Assembly: GCA_937885015.1 (NCBI GenBank) | Contig: CALAAS010000038.1 | Span: 124,001-188,000 of the forward strand | DNA: 64,000 nucleotides | Direction of reading: 5' to 3' | Origin: an uncultured Clostridium sp. | GTDB lineage: Bacteria > Bacillota > Clostridia > Lachnospirales > Lachnospiraceae | Shown here: positions 1-8,106 of the stretch, piece by piece | How the letters are laid out: every line of letters starts with the position of its first letter | Numbering within the stretch: position 1 is the stretch's first letter | Notes under the pieces: generated by a model | What the model was told of the DNA's origin: nothing | Databases searched by the model: none | What the model saw: only the letters and a program-made list of their open reading frames with translations | Made by a program: the position numbers and the translations under genes

Positions 1-111
1 TATAACCTTTGTATTAACAGCAGCGTGGTAGGACTGGATGGTGCAGTGGAAATTATTAAGGAATTCGCCAAAAAGAAACAAGAGTTTCTTAAGATAAACC
101 AGAATTCATGA
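1..111 (+). CDS. Cytidylate-kinase-like family protein, C-terminal fragment
   Basis: Reading frame 1 is open from the window edge to a TGA at 109-111, giving 36 residues. The tail (YNLCINSS, then GLDGAVEIIKEF) resembles the C-terminus of the cytidylate-kinase-like family common in Clostridia, where a YDLCIN-type motif follows the P-loop kinase core. The P-loop and LID regions lie outside the window, so activity cannot be judged. A stem (AAAAGTCGGT / ACCGGCTTTT) follows and ends in T residues, so the gene probably terminates before the next one. Confidence 0.55.
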   Translation, partial: YNLCINSSVVGLDGAVEIIKEFAKKKQEFLKINQNS

Positions 112-120
112 CGTTATAAT

Positions 121-173
121 AAAAGTCGGTGTGGCCGTTTCGATACAGGGGAACAGTCAGACCGGCTTTTTTG
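121..173 (+). terminator. Probable terminator after the kinase-like gene
   Basis: A 10-bp stem, AAAAGTCGGT pairing with ACCGGCTTTT (one G-T wobble), with a long internal loop, ends in a run of six T. It lies between the kinase stop and the NlpC gene. The long loop lowers confidence. Confidence 0.45.
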
Positions 174-198
174 AGTACCAAATGAACAGGAGTTATAC

Positions 199-1947
199 AT
201 GAAAGAAAAACATTCTACTGTAGTCCTCCGGATCGCTGCCATGATCCTTCTCGGCTTTTCCTGTATCCTTCTGGCTCATTTCCATATTCCCGGTATCAGT
301 TCCGCGTTTTTCATAAAAGAAGAGAAGCATATCCCAGAGCCGATTGATTCTCGGAAGGAAAAAGAATGCTCTTTCTGTGACCGCCTTATGCAGCAGTGGT
401 CCGCTCCATTCACAGAGACGGCCCGCTTTCTTTCGGCGTGGAACACGAATAGAGAAACTTATGAGCCATCTGTATTGAGATTCAATCTGATGGCGCTTCC
501 GGTAGAAGAACAGAAAAACCAATCAGATGGATGGACTCCAAATTTTTCTGACATTTCGCTGGTTTCTCTGTTTCATCCGTATGTCGGAAAAAACAGCTGG
601 GGAGCCAAATATTATCAGGACTTAAATTCCTGGGATGCGGCATGGCTTTCTGATGTTTACCGCTGGATCCAGATAACACCCGCAGTTGCTGCTGCACAAA
701 AAGGTCTTCCGGAAAGTTCCGTTCTTGGCCATTTTGACCCGTCTAATCCTCTTCACAGACAGGATGATCCATCTACCTGGCAGATTTCTCAATGGAAAAA
801 TGTAACCTTTCAGATTACAGATGGGGATGGCATTCCCTGCCAGCTGCACTCCAATGCCAGGGATATTCTGGCTATGGCCAGTGTTTATACCTATTACACA
901 GGATGGACGGATACAGAACGATTCAGCGCCTATATAAGACAGCTGTGGCAGGCATCGCACCATGTTCAGGTATCCATCAGTCCGGTTTATTACTGTGAGG
1001 GGTGTAAATCGTGTTCAGAAGAGGGGGGATCCTCTTTCGACTGTTTTCTGGACGGAAAGCAGGAGAGTACAGACGGAGAAAAAATGGCCGGGCCCGCCAC
1101 TTCCTCTGAATTACCGGCAGAAATTGTTTTAAAACCGAACACGGTGGAAAGCGAATCTGCACTTTCCGAGGAAGACACAGAAGAACTCCAGCTGAAAAAA
1201 ACGATGGAAACAAATACCAGTAAGGAAAATATATTTTGTCCGGGCCATGTGGATCTTCAGATTTTGCTGCAGATCAAGGATTTTTCCAATCAAAGTGGAT
1301 TGGTTCAGGCGGATGCCATAGGCCGTCAGTCAAACGAAATGTGGAAAGGATGGTCTCCCTATACACTTTCTTATGTGGATTCCCTTCTTCAGGAAAACTG
1401 GGAGACTGCGTATGGACTTACTCCGGTACCGCTTTCGCTGGGACAGCCATTATCACTCAGCTCTATCAATGATTACCTGAAGCTTCTTCCAGAGGACATA
1501 TCCCAGGAGAGAAGAGCCGTTATTACCTGCGCACTGCGGTCTGTTGGAAAAATTCCTTATTATTACGGAGGCAAACCTGCCTTTCCGGGGATAGAAGGAA
1601 ACCATTTTGCATCCGTCAAATCTCCAGATTCCAAAGGACGGATTTTATCCGGTCTGGATTGCTCTGGATGGATTAACTGGGTATATTGGACAGCCCTTGG
1701 GCAGAGGCCATCGGAACAGGGAACTTTTGGTCTGGTAAATGCAGGGCGTTCCATTGGGCGGGAAGAATTACAGCCAGGAGATCTAGCCATACGTCTGGGA
1801 ACGGATTCCCATGTCGTTATGTTTCTCGCATGGAATGCCGATGGTTCCATGATCGCAGTTCATGAGACTGCCGGCAGCATAAATAATGTAACGGTAAGTT
1901 CTGTTCCAGGAAACTGGCCATATTACCGATCCATGTTTACACCGTAG
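199..1947 (+). CDS. Membrane-anchored NlpC/P60 family cell-wall hydrolase
   Basis: 582 residues. An N-terminal hydrophobic segment (about residues 8-30) should anchor or export the protein. The C-terminal ~130 residues form an NlpC/P60 domain (cysteine peptidase, normally cleaving gamma-D-glutamyl bonds in peptidoglycan stem peptides): catalytic Cys488 in LDCSGW, His538 in DSHVVMF, and a later AVHETAG motif. A polar, acidic linker (about 290-345) with a Cys-rich patch (YYCEGCKSC) precedes it. The middle, with many Trp and Tyr, is not recognised. AGGAG sits 7 nt before the ATG. A close relation to sporulation- or division-linked hydrolases is possible, but the substrate is unproven. Confidence 0.8.
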   Translation: MKEKHSTVVLRIAAMILLGFSCILLAHFHIPGISSAFFIKEEKHIPEPIDSRKEKECSFCDRLMQQWSAPFTETARFLSAWNTNRETYEPSVLRFNLMALPVEEQKNQSDGWTPNFSDISLVSLFHPYVGKNSWGAKYYQDLNSWDAAWLSDVYRWIQITPAVAAAQKGLPESSVLGHFDPSNPLHRQDDPSTWQISQWKNVTFQITDGDGIPCQLHSNARDILAMASVYTYYTGWTDTERFSAYIRQLWQASHHVQVSISPVYYCEGCKSCSEEGGSSFDCFLDGKQESTDGEKMAGPATSSELPAEIVLKPNTVESESALSEEDTEELQLKKTMETNTSKENIFCPGHVDLQILLQIKDFSNQSGLVQADAIGRQSNEMWKGWSPYTLSYVDSLLQENWETAYGLTPVPLSLGQPLSLSSINDYLKLLPEDISQERRAVITCALRSVGKIPYYYGGKPAFPGIEGNHFASVKSPDSKGRILSGLDCSGWINWVYWTALGQRPSEQGTFGLVNAGRSIGREELQPGDLAIRLGTDSHVVMFLAWNADGSMIAVHETAGSINNVTVSSVPGNWPYYRSMFTP

Positions 1948-1995
1948 CACCTTCAGCAAGTGGTGAAATTGTATTTGAGTTATTCTGATGCGAGT

Positions 1996-2035
1996 CACTG
2001 TCCGGAAAGAGAGGAGAAACCCTCTGGACAGTGAT
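1996..2035. terminator. Bulged inverted repeat after the NlpC gene
   Basis: TCACTGTCC (1996-2004) pairs with GGACAGTGA (2027-2035), and AGAGG (2011-2015) pairs with CCTCT (2022-2026) inside it. No long T run follows, so it may be a weak terminator or an mRNA end structure. Confidence 0.4.
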
Positions 2036-2052
2036 ATAATTGATACATTCGC

Positions 2053-2086
2053 AACTATTCGTGAAAGTCTAGTTTATCGAATAGTT
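2053..2086. promoter_or_regulatory. Inverted repeat upstream of the TtcA-like gene
   Basis: AACTATTCG (2053-2061) and CGAATAGTT (2078-2086) are perfect 9-bp complements separated by 16 nt. The element lies 31 nt before the next start codon. It could be an operator or a leader hairpin; the regulator is unknown. Confidence 0.4.
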
Positions 2087-2117
2087 AAAGGCAAATTGAA
2101 GGAGAAACCATACTTTT

Positions 2118-2843
2118 ATGAAACTTCAGCGTTTGTTAAGCCTGACTCGTCAGGCCATTGATGATTACGGTCTCATTCGCTCCGGCGACCATATTGCCGT
2201 CGGAATTTCCGGAGGAAAGGATAGCCTCACACTTTTATATGCGTTACATGGCCTGCGTCGTTTTTATCCCCAGGCTTTTGAATTATCTGCTGTTACTGTA
2301 GATTTGGGGTTTGACTCCTTTGACCTTTCCCCCATCCGGAATCTGTGCAGAGATTTAGATGTCCCCTATCGGATTGTCTCCACAGAAATTGGAAAAATTA
2401 TCTTTGAAACCCGTCAGGAAACCAATCCCTGTGCGCTCTGCGCAAAGCTGCGTAAAGGTGCGCTCAATAAAGCTGCCATGGAACTTGGCTGCAATAAAAT
2501 CGCCTATGCTCACCACAGGGATGACCTCATCGAAACTATGCTGCTATCCCTGCTCTATGAAGGTCGGTTTTACACGTTTTCTCCGGAAACCTATCTGGAC
2601 CGAACTCAGCTGACGGTCATCCGGCCTATGATCTATGTGTCAGAGGCGGATGTAATCGGATTCAGAAATCGCTATGCGCTTCCCGTCTGTAAAAACCCCT
2701 GTCCGGCAGATGGGAAAACTAAACGCGAGTATGTTAAGGAATTAACAAAAAAATTGAATGCTGATTCTCCTGGCGCAAAGGATCGCCTGTTTCATGCGAT
2801 TCTCGATGGAAATATCGAAGGATGGCCGCAGAAAAAGATATAA
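2118..2843 (+). CDS. TtcA-like PP-loop tRNA thiolation protein
   Basis: 241 residues. The PP-loop SGGKDS (31-36) marks an ATP-pyrophosphatase fold that adenylates a tRNA base. NPCALCAKLRKG and a later CKNPCPADGKTKRE supply the cysteines that in TtcA bind the Fe-S cluster used for 2-thiocytidine-32 formation. It lacks the extra C-terminal domains of TilS, so lysidine synthetase is unlikely although such proteins are often misnamed that way. GGAG lies ~14 nt before the ATG. The next gene starts 35 nt after its stop and may be co-transcribed. Confidence 0.8.
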   Translation: MKLQRLLSLTRQAIDDYGLIRSGDHIAVGISGGKDSLTLLYALHGLRRFYPQAFELSAVTVDLGFDSFDLSPIRNLCRDLDVPYRIVSTEIGKIIFETRQETNPCALCAKLRKGALNKAAMELGCNKIAYAHHRDDLIETMLLSLLYEGRFYTFSPETYLDRTQLTVIRPMIYVSEADVIGFRNRYALPVCKNPCPADGKTKREYVKELTKKLNADSPGAKDRLFHAILDGNIEGWPQKKI

Positions 2844-2878
2844 TAAAATGTTTTTATGATAGAAAAGGAGTTATTATT

Positions 2879-3949
2879 ATGGCAAAGCCTCTCTCCTACC
2901 ATGAACAGGAAACCATTGATAATACAAAACGTCTTCGTCAGATGATGCGGCAGCTCCCCCCATTCTGTGCCGATTTCTTTCGCGGTATAGAACCCCGCAC
3001 ATCTTCCAGAACGCGAATTGCCTATGCCTATGACCTGCACACGTTTTTTGAATTCCTGAAACAGCAAAATCCGCTTCTGGCCAACCGTGAAATGAAAGAT
3101 TTCCCCCTTTCTATTTTGGATGAGATACAGCTGATGGATTTGGAAGAATATATGGAATTCCTGAAATGCTATTCAACCAGTAAACGGGAGGACCTTATTA
3201 ACACAGAACGTGGAATCATGCGCAAGGTTTCCTCTTTGAAAAGTTTCTATAATTATTTTTACCGAAGTGAACGAATTCAAAACAACCCAGCAGCGCTTCT
3301 TGAGCTCCCCAAAGTGCACGAAAAAGAAATTATACGGCTTGAGGTCGATGAGGTAGCCAGATTTCTTGACGAAGTGGAAGCTGGTGACTGCCTGACGGAA
3401 AAACAGAAAGCCTATCATGCAAAAACGAAGCTTCGCGACCTGGCTATGATGACGCTTCTTCTAGGCACAGGACTTCGTGTGTCAGAATGTGTGGGACTGA
3501 ATCTCACGGATATCGACTTCGGAACCGGCGGCCTGCGGGTACATCGCAAAGGCGGAAAGGAAGTCATCATTTATTTCGGTGCTGAGGTGGAGGATGCTCT
3601 TCTGGATTATCTGGATGAGAGAGACAGGGTTATTCCGGAACCCGGTCACGAAGAGGCTCTTTTCCTCTCTCTCCAGCGAAAACGAATCTCCGTACGAAGT
3701 GTGGAAAAAATGGTAAAAAAATACGCCCAACTTGTAACACCTCTGAAAAAGATCACACCACATAAGCTTCGCAGTACCTATGGAACCAGCCTTTACCGGG
3801 AAACTGGAGACATCTACCTTGTGGCTGATGTACTGGGCCACAGTGATGTAAATACAACCAAAAAGCACTACGCGGCTCTGGAGGATGAACGGAGACGGAG
3901 CGCAAGAAATAAGGTGCAGTTGAGAGAAAAGGGAGACATACACGAGTGA
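2879..3949 (+). CDS. XerS-like tyrosine recombinase
   Basis: 356 residues from the ATG at 2879, chosen over an upstream ATG because AAAAGGAG lies at 2863-2870. The tyrosine-recombinase set is visible: Arg200 in GTGLRVSE, His295 and Arg298 in HKLRSTYG, the GHSDVNTTKKHY box and nucleophile Tyr331. The length and the spacer before the first catalytic Arg (TEKQKAYHAKTKLRDLAMM) resemble XerS, the single recombinase that resolves chromosome dimers in streptococci. There are no neighbouring prophage or conjugation genes, which favours a housekeeping role over an element integrase. Confidence 0.8.
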   Translation: MAKPLSYHEQETIDNTKRLRQMMRQLPPFCADFFRGIEPRTSSRTRIAYAYDLHTFFEFLKQQNPLLANREMKDFPLSILDEIQLMDLEEYMEFLKCYSTSKREDLINTERGIMRKVSSLKSFYNYFYRSERIQNNPAALLELPKVHEKEIIRLEVDEVARFLDEVEAGDCLTEKQKAYHAKTKLRDLAMMTLLLGTGLRVSECVGLNLTDIDFGTGGLRVHRKGGKEVIIYFGAEVEDALLDYLDERDRVIPEPGHEEALFLSLQRKRISVRSVEKMVKKYAQLVTPLKKITPHKLRSTYGTSLYRETGDIYLVADVLGHSDVNTTKKHYAALEDERRRSARNKVQLREKGDIHE

Positions 3950-3958
3950 TGTATGTCT
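3934..3958. terminator. Hairpin over the recombinase stop codon
   Basis: AGACATACA (3934-3942) and TGTATGTCT (3950-3958) are perfect complements around a 7-nt loop that contains the stop codon. It lies in the short gap between convergent genes and may end transcription from both sides. It lacks a strong T run. Confidence 0.45.
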
Positions 3959-3979
3959 TCCTTCGTAAAAGCTGTTACT

Positions 3980-5071
3980 TTATGTTTGTGCTCCCAGGTA
4001 AAATAGGCCATTAAAAATCAGAAGAAAATTTAAGCTGTCCTTTCTGGCGCCATACCCCACATTTCCCATCTCAGGGTGAGGCGATATCATTAAGATTTTA
4101 TGATTATAATAATCTCCCTCCGCAAAACAGGTTCTATTTTTCATCAAATCGTCAAACCCCTTTTGCGTAACCGGATTATAATACTCAAATACAGCTTCCT
4201 TTGCCATCTCATTATCATACAAATCCCAATATGGCTTTTGCTCCCATCCGTTGGCTAATAAAGATTCAAAATGTCCCAACTGACGAATATTATCACCAAA
4301 AATATGAATACATGGACCTTCCCAGTATACGAGATTCATACTGGTTGTCTTTCCAGCAGCAATTCCTGCGAATAAAGGGTGTTCCGGCATATCAATACGA
4401 CATCTGACAAAGCCGCTTCCCGTATGCCAGTAATCCAGATCTTCATCTTCCGTTGCATCTACAATATTCAACCAGCACGGGTTATCCGGAGAATCAGAAC
4501 TTAAAGGAAGATAAGCACCGCCGCAGATTCCCATGTATTGCCCCTTTTTCTTTAAAAACATCCGGATTTCTTCTAAGCCCTTTTCACCCAATCCCCGGTA
4601 ATAACATTCACCGGCATCCGGACTTCCAGGAACTAAAAAAATATCAAAATCCATCAACATACCGGCACGAATCATTTCGTCAGAAACGTATTGATATGAA
4701 AATCCTCCCAGTTCCAGAACTTCTACCAGCGGAGCAGAAAATTCATTTCCCGCTCCACTTCCATCATAAAGCGCGATTTTGAATGGTTTTAAAATAAGTT
4801 CCTCGGAAGGCAATTCATCAACCACTTCAAATATAATTCCGTGCTCTTCCAGATATGTTTGTATTTCCGGATGATCCTCTGTACTAAATCCACATTGATA
4901 TTGATGCCCTTCCATCCATTGCGGTGTCTTTTTAAAGCGGTATGGTTTCCAATGCCATTTTACTGAATGGTTGCGTTTTACAAGCGCATTGATGACCATT
5001 GCTGTGTTGGAAATACTTTTCTGAATTGAAAACAACCCTACTCGGTCTGTCGGAATATAAATATAGTTCAT
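3980..5071 (-). CDS. BPL_N-domain, class I glutamine-amidotransferase-like protein
   Basis: 363 residues. The fold resembles the N-terminal domain of eukaryotic biotin-protein ligase: a nucleophile elbow GICGGAY with Cys183, and SPHPEMG with His332 and Glu334 completing a GATase-type triad. No biotin-ligase catalytic domain and no synthetase partner is present, so it is not a ligase. Its start overlaps the stop of the upstream symporter gene by one base, so the two are probably translated together. A role in hydrolysing or transferring an amide on a transported compound is an inference. AT-rich compared with the housekeeping genes around it. Confidence 0.75.
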   Translation of the reverse strand: MNYIYIPTDRVGLFSIQKSISNTAMVINALVKRNHSVKWHWKPYRFKKTPQWMEGHQYQCGFSTEDHPEIQTYLEEHGIIFEVVDELPSEELILKPFKIALYDGSGAGNEFSAPLVEVLELGGFSYQYVSDEMIRAGMLMDFDIFLVPGSPDAGECYYRGLGEKGLEEIRMFLKKKGQYMGICGGAYLPLSSDSPDNPCWLNIVDATEDEDLDYWHTGSGFVRCRIDMPEHPLFAGIAAGKTTSMNLVYWEGPCIHIFGDNIRQLGHFESLLANGWEQKPYWDLYDNEMAKEAVFEYYNPVTQKGFDDLMKNRTCFAEGDYYNHKILMISPHPEMGNVGYGARKDSLNFLLIFNGLFYLGAQT

Positions 5072-6543
5072 TAAGTATTTTTCTCCTTTCTGCTTCTCAG
5101 GGCAGCTTTATATGCAAGAAATTCTTCCACTGCTTTTTGATTTGGACCTCCTGTCAGTTTTGTTACCAAAAGCAGCGCAGCACTGCTTGCCAGAAAACCA
5201 GGAATTGCTTCATATAAGTAAGATGATAATCCGCTGTAATACCATACTATAACCACAACCAACCCTGTAATAATACTCGCAATTGCGCCTGCCTTATTGA
5301 TATATTTTGTATAAAGACTAAAAAGCACTAACGGGCCAAATGATGCCCCGAGGCCAGCAGATGCCAGGAGGGCGACTGCAAATACAATATCCGATTTCAA
5401 CGACATTAAAAAAGCAAGTAATGCAATTACAACAACCGCTCCGCGCTCAATGCGCACAATGGCCTTATCATCCAAAGATTTTGCATAATGTTTCAGTACA
5501 TTAGAGCCAATTGCTGCAGATGCCACAATGATATAAGCGCTTACAGAAGAAAGAATTGCCGCCATTACTGCAGCTGCAAAAAGTCCCAGTAAATATGGCG
5601 GAAAATATGTACTTCCCATAAAGAAAAATACCTGTTCTGCATCCGCAATATCCGGGAAAAGATAGCGTCCAATCATGCCGATGATTACTGCACAATATGC
5701 AGAAATCCCAACCCAAATTGTAGCGATCAGCGTAGAATCTTTAATCTCACTGCTTTCTTTAATGGACATAAAACATGTCAAAACATGAACCATTCCAAAA
5801 TAACAGACACCAACACCCAGACCGCCTGCAATAATTGACACCGCATTCCAACCGGTTTCTCCGTTACAGAATTGAAAGAAGGATGGAAGGCTGTTATAAA
5901 TCGATTCTACTGCTGGCTGCCATCCACCGATTTTGATAATCACTGCAACAGGAACAAATAAAAGTGCAAAAAACATTAACGTTCCCTGAAACAGGTTGCT
6001 CCAGCTTACTGCCATGTACCCACCAAGAAAAGTATAAATAATGACAACCAATAAAGCAATTATAATTCCTGTCTGATATTCCAGGCCAAAGGTTGCATTT
6101 AAAAGTTTTCCACTCCCTATAATTTCTGCAGAAGCATTGATGATCATAAAAATGACAACAGCAATACCTGATACAAGACCTACATGACCTTTTGTATCAT
6201 TTACTCGCTTTTCAAAGTACTCCGTAATAGAGAAAACCTGATATGATTCACTGGCAATGCGAATCCTGTTTCCGATAATCATCCAATTTAAAAGTGTTCC
6301 GAAAATCAATCCGATTAAAATCCATATGGAAGACAATCCTGCGGCATATGCAGATCCGGGAAGTCCCATTAAAAGCCATCCACTCATATCAGATGACTCT
6401 GCTGAGATTGCTGCCACCCACTTATTATTGCTTCGCCCCGCTAATGTATAATCAGAATGAGATTTGGTCTTCAGATAAGTTCGTAATCCGATTCCAATTA
6501 AAACTGCAATATAACCAATAAAAACAATAACACTAATGACCAT
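5071..6543 (-). CDS. Sodium:solute symporter family (SSS/PutP-like) transporter
   Basis: 490 residues, about 13 hydrophobic segments, typical length for SSS. Family features include the N-terminal YLKTKSHSDYTLAGRSNNKWVAAISAESSDMSGWLLMG-type region seen in PutP (sodium/proline) and a conserved GGYMAVSWSNLFQGTLMF segment. The substrate is likely a small zwitterion or organic acid, but sequence alone does not tell. It follows a 30-residue membrane-peptide gene by 11 nt and overlaps the BPL_N gene by one base, forming a three-gene operon. A GGGGGAT element precedes the ATG. Confidence 0.85.
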   Translation of the reverse strand: MVISVIVFIGYIAVLIGIGLRTYLKTKSHSDYTLAGRSNNKWVAAISAESSDMSGWLLMGLPGSAYAAGLSSIWILIGLIFGTLLNWMIIGNRIRIASESYQVFSITEYFEKRVNDTKGHVGLVSGIAVVIFMIINASAEIIGSGKLLNATFGLEYQTGIIIALLVVIIYTFLGGYMAVSWSNLFQGTLMFFALLFVPVAVIIKIGGWQPAVESIYNSLPSFFQFCNGETGWNAVSIIAGGLGVGVCYFGMVHVLTCFMSIKESSEIKDSTLIATIWVGISAYCAVIIGMIGRYLFPDIADAEQVFFFMGSTYFPPYLLGLFAAAVMAAILSSVSAYIIVASAAIGSNVLKHYAKSLDDKAIVRIERGAVVVIALLAFLMSLKSDIVFAVALLASAGLGASFGPLVLFSLYTKYINKAGAIASIITGLVVVIVWYYSGLSSYLYEAIPGFLASSAALLLVTKLTGGPNQKAVEEFLAYKAALRSRKEKNT

Positions 6544-6554
6544 ACCCTATCCCC

Positions 6555-6647
6555 CTACATTTTCGAATTTTTATAAAACAAGTATGCAATCAAAATACTG
6601 CTCCACAAGGGAATTAAAAAAACAAACCATGTTCCAAATGAAACCAT
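6555..6647 (-). CDS. Symporter small accessory membrane peptide (30 residues)
   Basis: The minus-strand ORF starts MVSFGTWFVFLIPLW, continues as one hydrophobic helix to about residue 24, and ends in a basic tail (YKNSKM). GGAAGGAGG lies just before the ATG, so translation is well supported. It sits 11 nt upstream of the SSS symporter, matching the small single-helix peptides encoded beside some SSS transporters (symporter small accessory proteins). Function is inferred from position; sequence this short gives no fold evidence. Confidence 0.65.
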   Translation of the reverse strand: MVSFGTWFVFLIPLWSSILIAYLFYKNSKM

Positions 6648-6696
6648 ACCGTTCCTCCTTCCTTAAAAATACAAGCGAACATTTATCTATGAATTT

Positions 6697-6727
6697 AGTA
6701 TATCACTTCTATTATACTAGACTTCAA
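6697..6727 (-). promoter_or_regulatory. MerR-type promoter of the symporter operon
   Basis: On the minus strand TTGAAG (6727-6722) and TATACT (6702-6697) are separated by 19 bp, the over-long spacing typical of MerR-activated promoters. The spacer contains an imperfect dyad, TCTATTATACTAGA (6708-6721 on the plus strand). It reads toward the accessory peptide and symporter. Confidence 0.55.
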
Positions 6728-6758
6728 GTATTAAAATCCTGTTTTTTGTAATAAATTC

Positions 6759-6786
6759 TTGACATTTAGAAAAACAGTGTAATAAT
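6759..6786 (+). promoter_or_regulatory. Probable promoter of the MerR-like gene
   Basis: TTGACA at 6759-6764, then an AT-rich -10 region (TAATAAT, about 6780-6786) after 15-17 bp. It reads toward the regulator gene, which starts 74 nt further on. Confidence 0.45.
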
Positions 6787-6804
6787 TATTTAAAAAGCCT
6801 AAAA

Positions 6805-6822
6805 TCTATAGTATACTATAGA
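6805..6822. promoter_or_regulatory. Perfect 18-bp palindrome, likely operator for the MerR-like regulator
   Basis: TCTATAGTATACTATAGA is a perfect palindrome in the divergent regulator/transporter gap, just upstream of the regulator's ribosome binding site. The dyad in the transporter promoter spacer (6708-6721) shares its TCTA/TAGA ends and TATACTA core. Autoregulation is inferred. Confidence 0.55.
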
Positions 6823-6859
6823 AATGTTTTTGTAGCGATTATCCATAAGGAGGGGAAAA

Positions 6860-8101
6860 TTGAAAATCGGTTCTTTTAGTAAAAAATATTCTATGACGCC
6901 AGAAGCGATACGTTATTACGTTAATGAAGGATTATTGGTTCCTCGCAGCAGAAATGGGCGTTATGATTTTGGGGAAGAAGATTTAAGGGATATGGATTTT
7001 CTTCTAAAGTTAAAATCCTATCACTTTTCGATTCATGATATTCACCGTATTTTATCGCTGAGAAGACTAAGCAATTTCGATAGTGCCGACGATATGAATG
7101 ATTATTTAAAAATTCTGTCTGCACAAAAGCGGAAAATGGAGCAGGAAAAAATTGAATTAGATACAGTTCTTCACGAGATTGAAATCGAGATTGCAAATGT
7201 TGAAAAAAGAAGAGAAAATATTTCTGGTAAGAAACATGGCATTTCATTTCCTTTTTTATCGATGCTGGCCTGCCCTTATTGTCAGTCAAAACTTAACCTG
7301 GAAAATTGCAGAATTGATGATCAGGAAATCATGTCCGGCAAACTGTTTTGCAGCTGCGGCTATCATGCCGAAATTCGAAACGGTATTATCTGCGGTGATA
7401 CAGGACCTATTAGTCCTTATGATGGCGAAGATACAAAAAGAAACTGCTATCGCATGATGAGTCCGGAGCTTTTAAGCCTCGTACAAAAAGCATATCTCTG
7501 GCTGGATGATAAATTAAGCGTATGTGACACCAATCATCAGGTTATTCTGGAAGATTGTATTAATAACTATTGTTTTTGCTATGCAAACCTGGCAGAAATG
7601 AATCCAAATGCTCTGTATATCATTAGTGACAAATTTGAAGAGATTGTTACGATGTATAAAGACCTGATTGAAAAACTGAATCTGCAGAGAAATATACTAT
7701 ATATTGCCGCCGGCAGTCATCTTCTTCCTCTTAGCAGAGGGTGTGTGGATTACTATATTGATTTCGATTCATCCAATGAATATGCCATATTAAATCAGGA
7801 TTTTGCATTTCATGAGGCAAAAGAATACCTGGCTCCTACAGCAAAATATCTTGGTGCTTTTTTCCATTTTAAAAGCGGATGTGCTTCTATGCAAGAATTG
7901 TACAGACAATATCCAGATGCTGGAAAGCACTGCTTTGATCTCGCATATTTTCAACAGCTCCTCCGCCAGGAATGGGAACATGTGAATTTGGAAACCAATT
8001 TCGGCGTTGTAACAGACTCCGGATATGGTGAATCCTTTACATACCACGTAAACAATGAACCTTTGTGGCTGAGTATGTATTTTTGCCGCAATCAGAAATA
8101 A
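6860..8101 (+). CDS. MerR-family regulator fused to zinc-ribbon and methyltransferase-like region
   Basis: 413 residues from a TTG start preceded by AAGGAGGGG. Residues ~1-70 are a MerR winged helix (SMTPEAIRYYVNEGLL) and ~85-120 a coiled coil for dimerisation. Residues ~137-175 hold a zinc ribbon (CPYC ... CSCGY). The rest resembles a class I methyltransferase, in the same zinc-ribbon-then-methyltransferase order as rRNA methyltransferase RlmA. The usual glycine-rich SAM loop is degenerate (LYIAAGSHLLP), so this part may sense a ligand rather than methylate. It is divergent from the symporter operon and probably controls it. Confidence 0.7.
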   Translation: MKIGSFSKKYSMTPEAIRYYVNEGLLVPRSRNGRYDFGEEDLRDMDFLLKLKSYHFSIHDIHRILSLRRLSNFDSADDMNDYLKILSAQKRKMEQEKIELDTVLHEIEIEIANVEKRRENISGKKHGISFPFLSMLACPYCQSKLNLENCRIDDQEIMSGKLFCSCGYHAEIRNGIICGDTGPISPYDGEDTKRNCYRMMSPELLSLVQKAYLWLDDKLSVCDTNHQVILEDCINNYCFCYANLAEMNPNALYIISDKFEEIVTMYKDLIEKLNLQRNILYIAAGSHLLPLSRGCVDYYIDFDSSNEYAILNQDFAFHEAKEYLAPTAKYLGAFFHFKSGCASMQELYRQYPDAGKHCFDLAYFQQLLRQEWEHVNLETNFGVVTDSGYGESFTYHVNNEPLWLSMYFCRNQK

Positions 8102-8106
8102 TGCTC

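Noticed and set aside
2879..3949. Integrase of a mobile element
   Set aside because: No excisionase, relaxase, phage or attachment repeats nearby; XerS-like length and layout fit a chromosomal resolvase better.
3980..5071. Biotin-protein ligase
   Set aside because: Only the N-terminal GATase-like domain is present; no ligase catalytic or biotin-binding motif.
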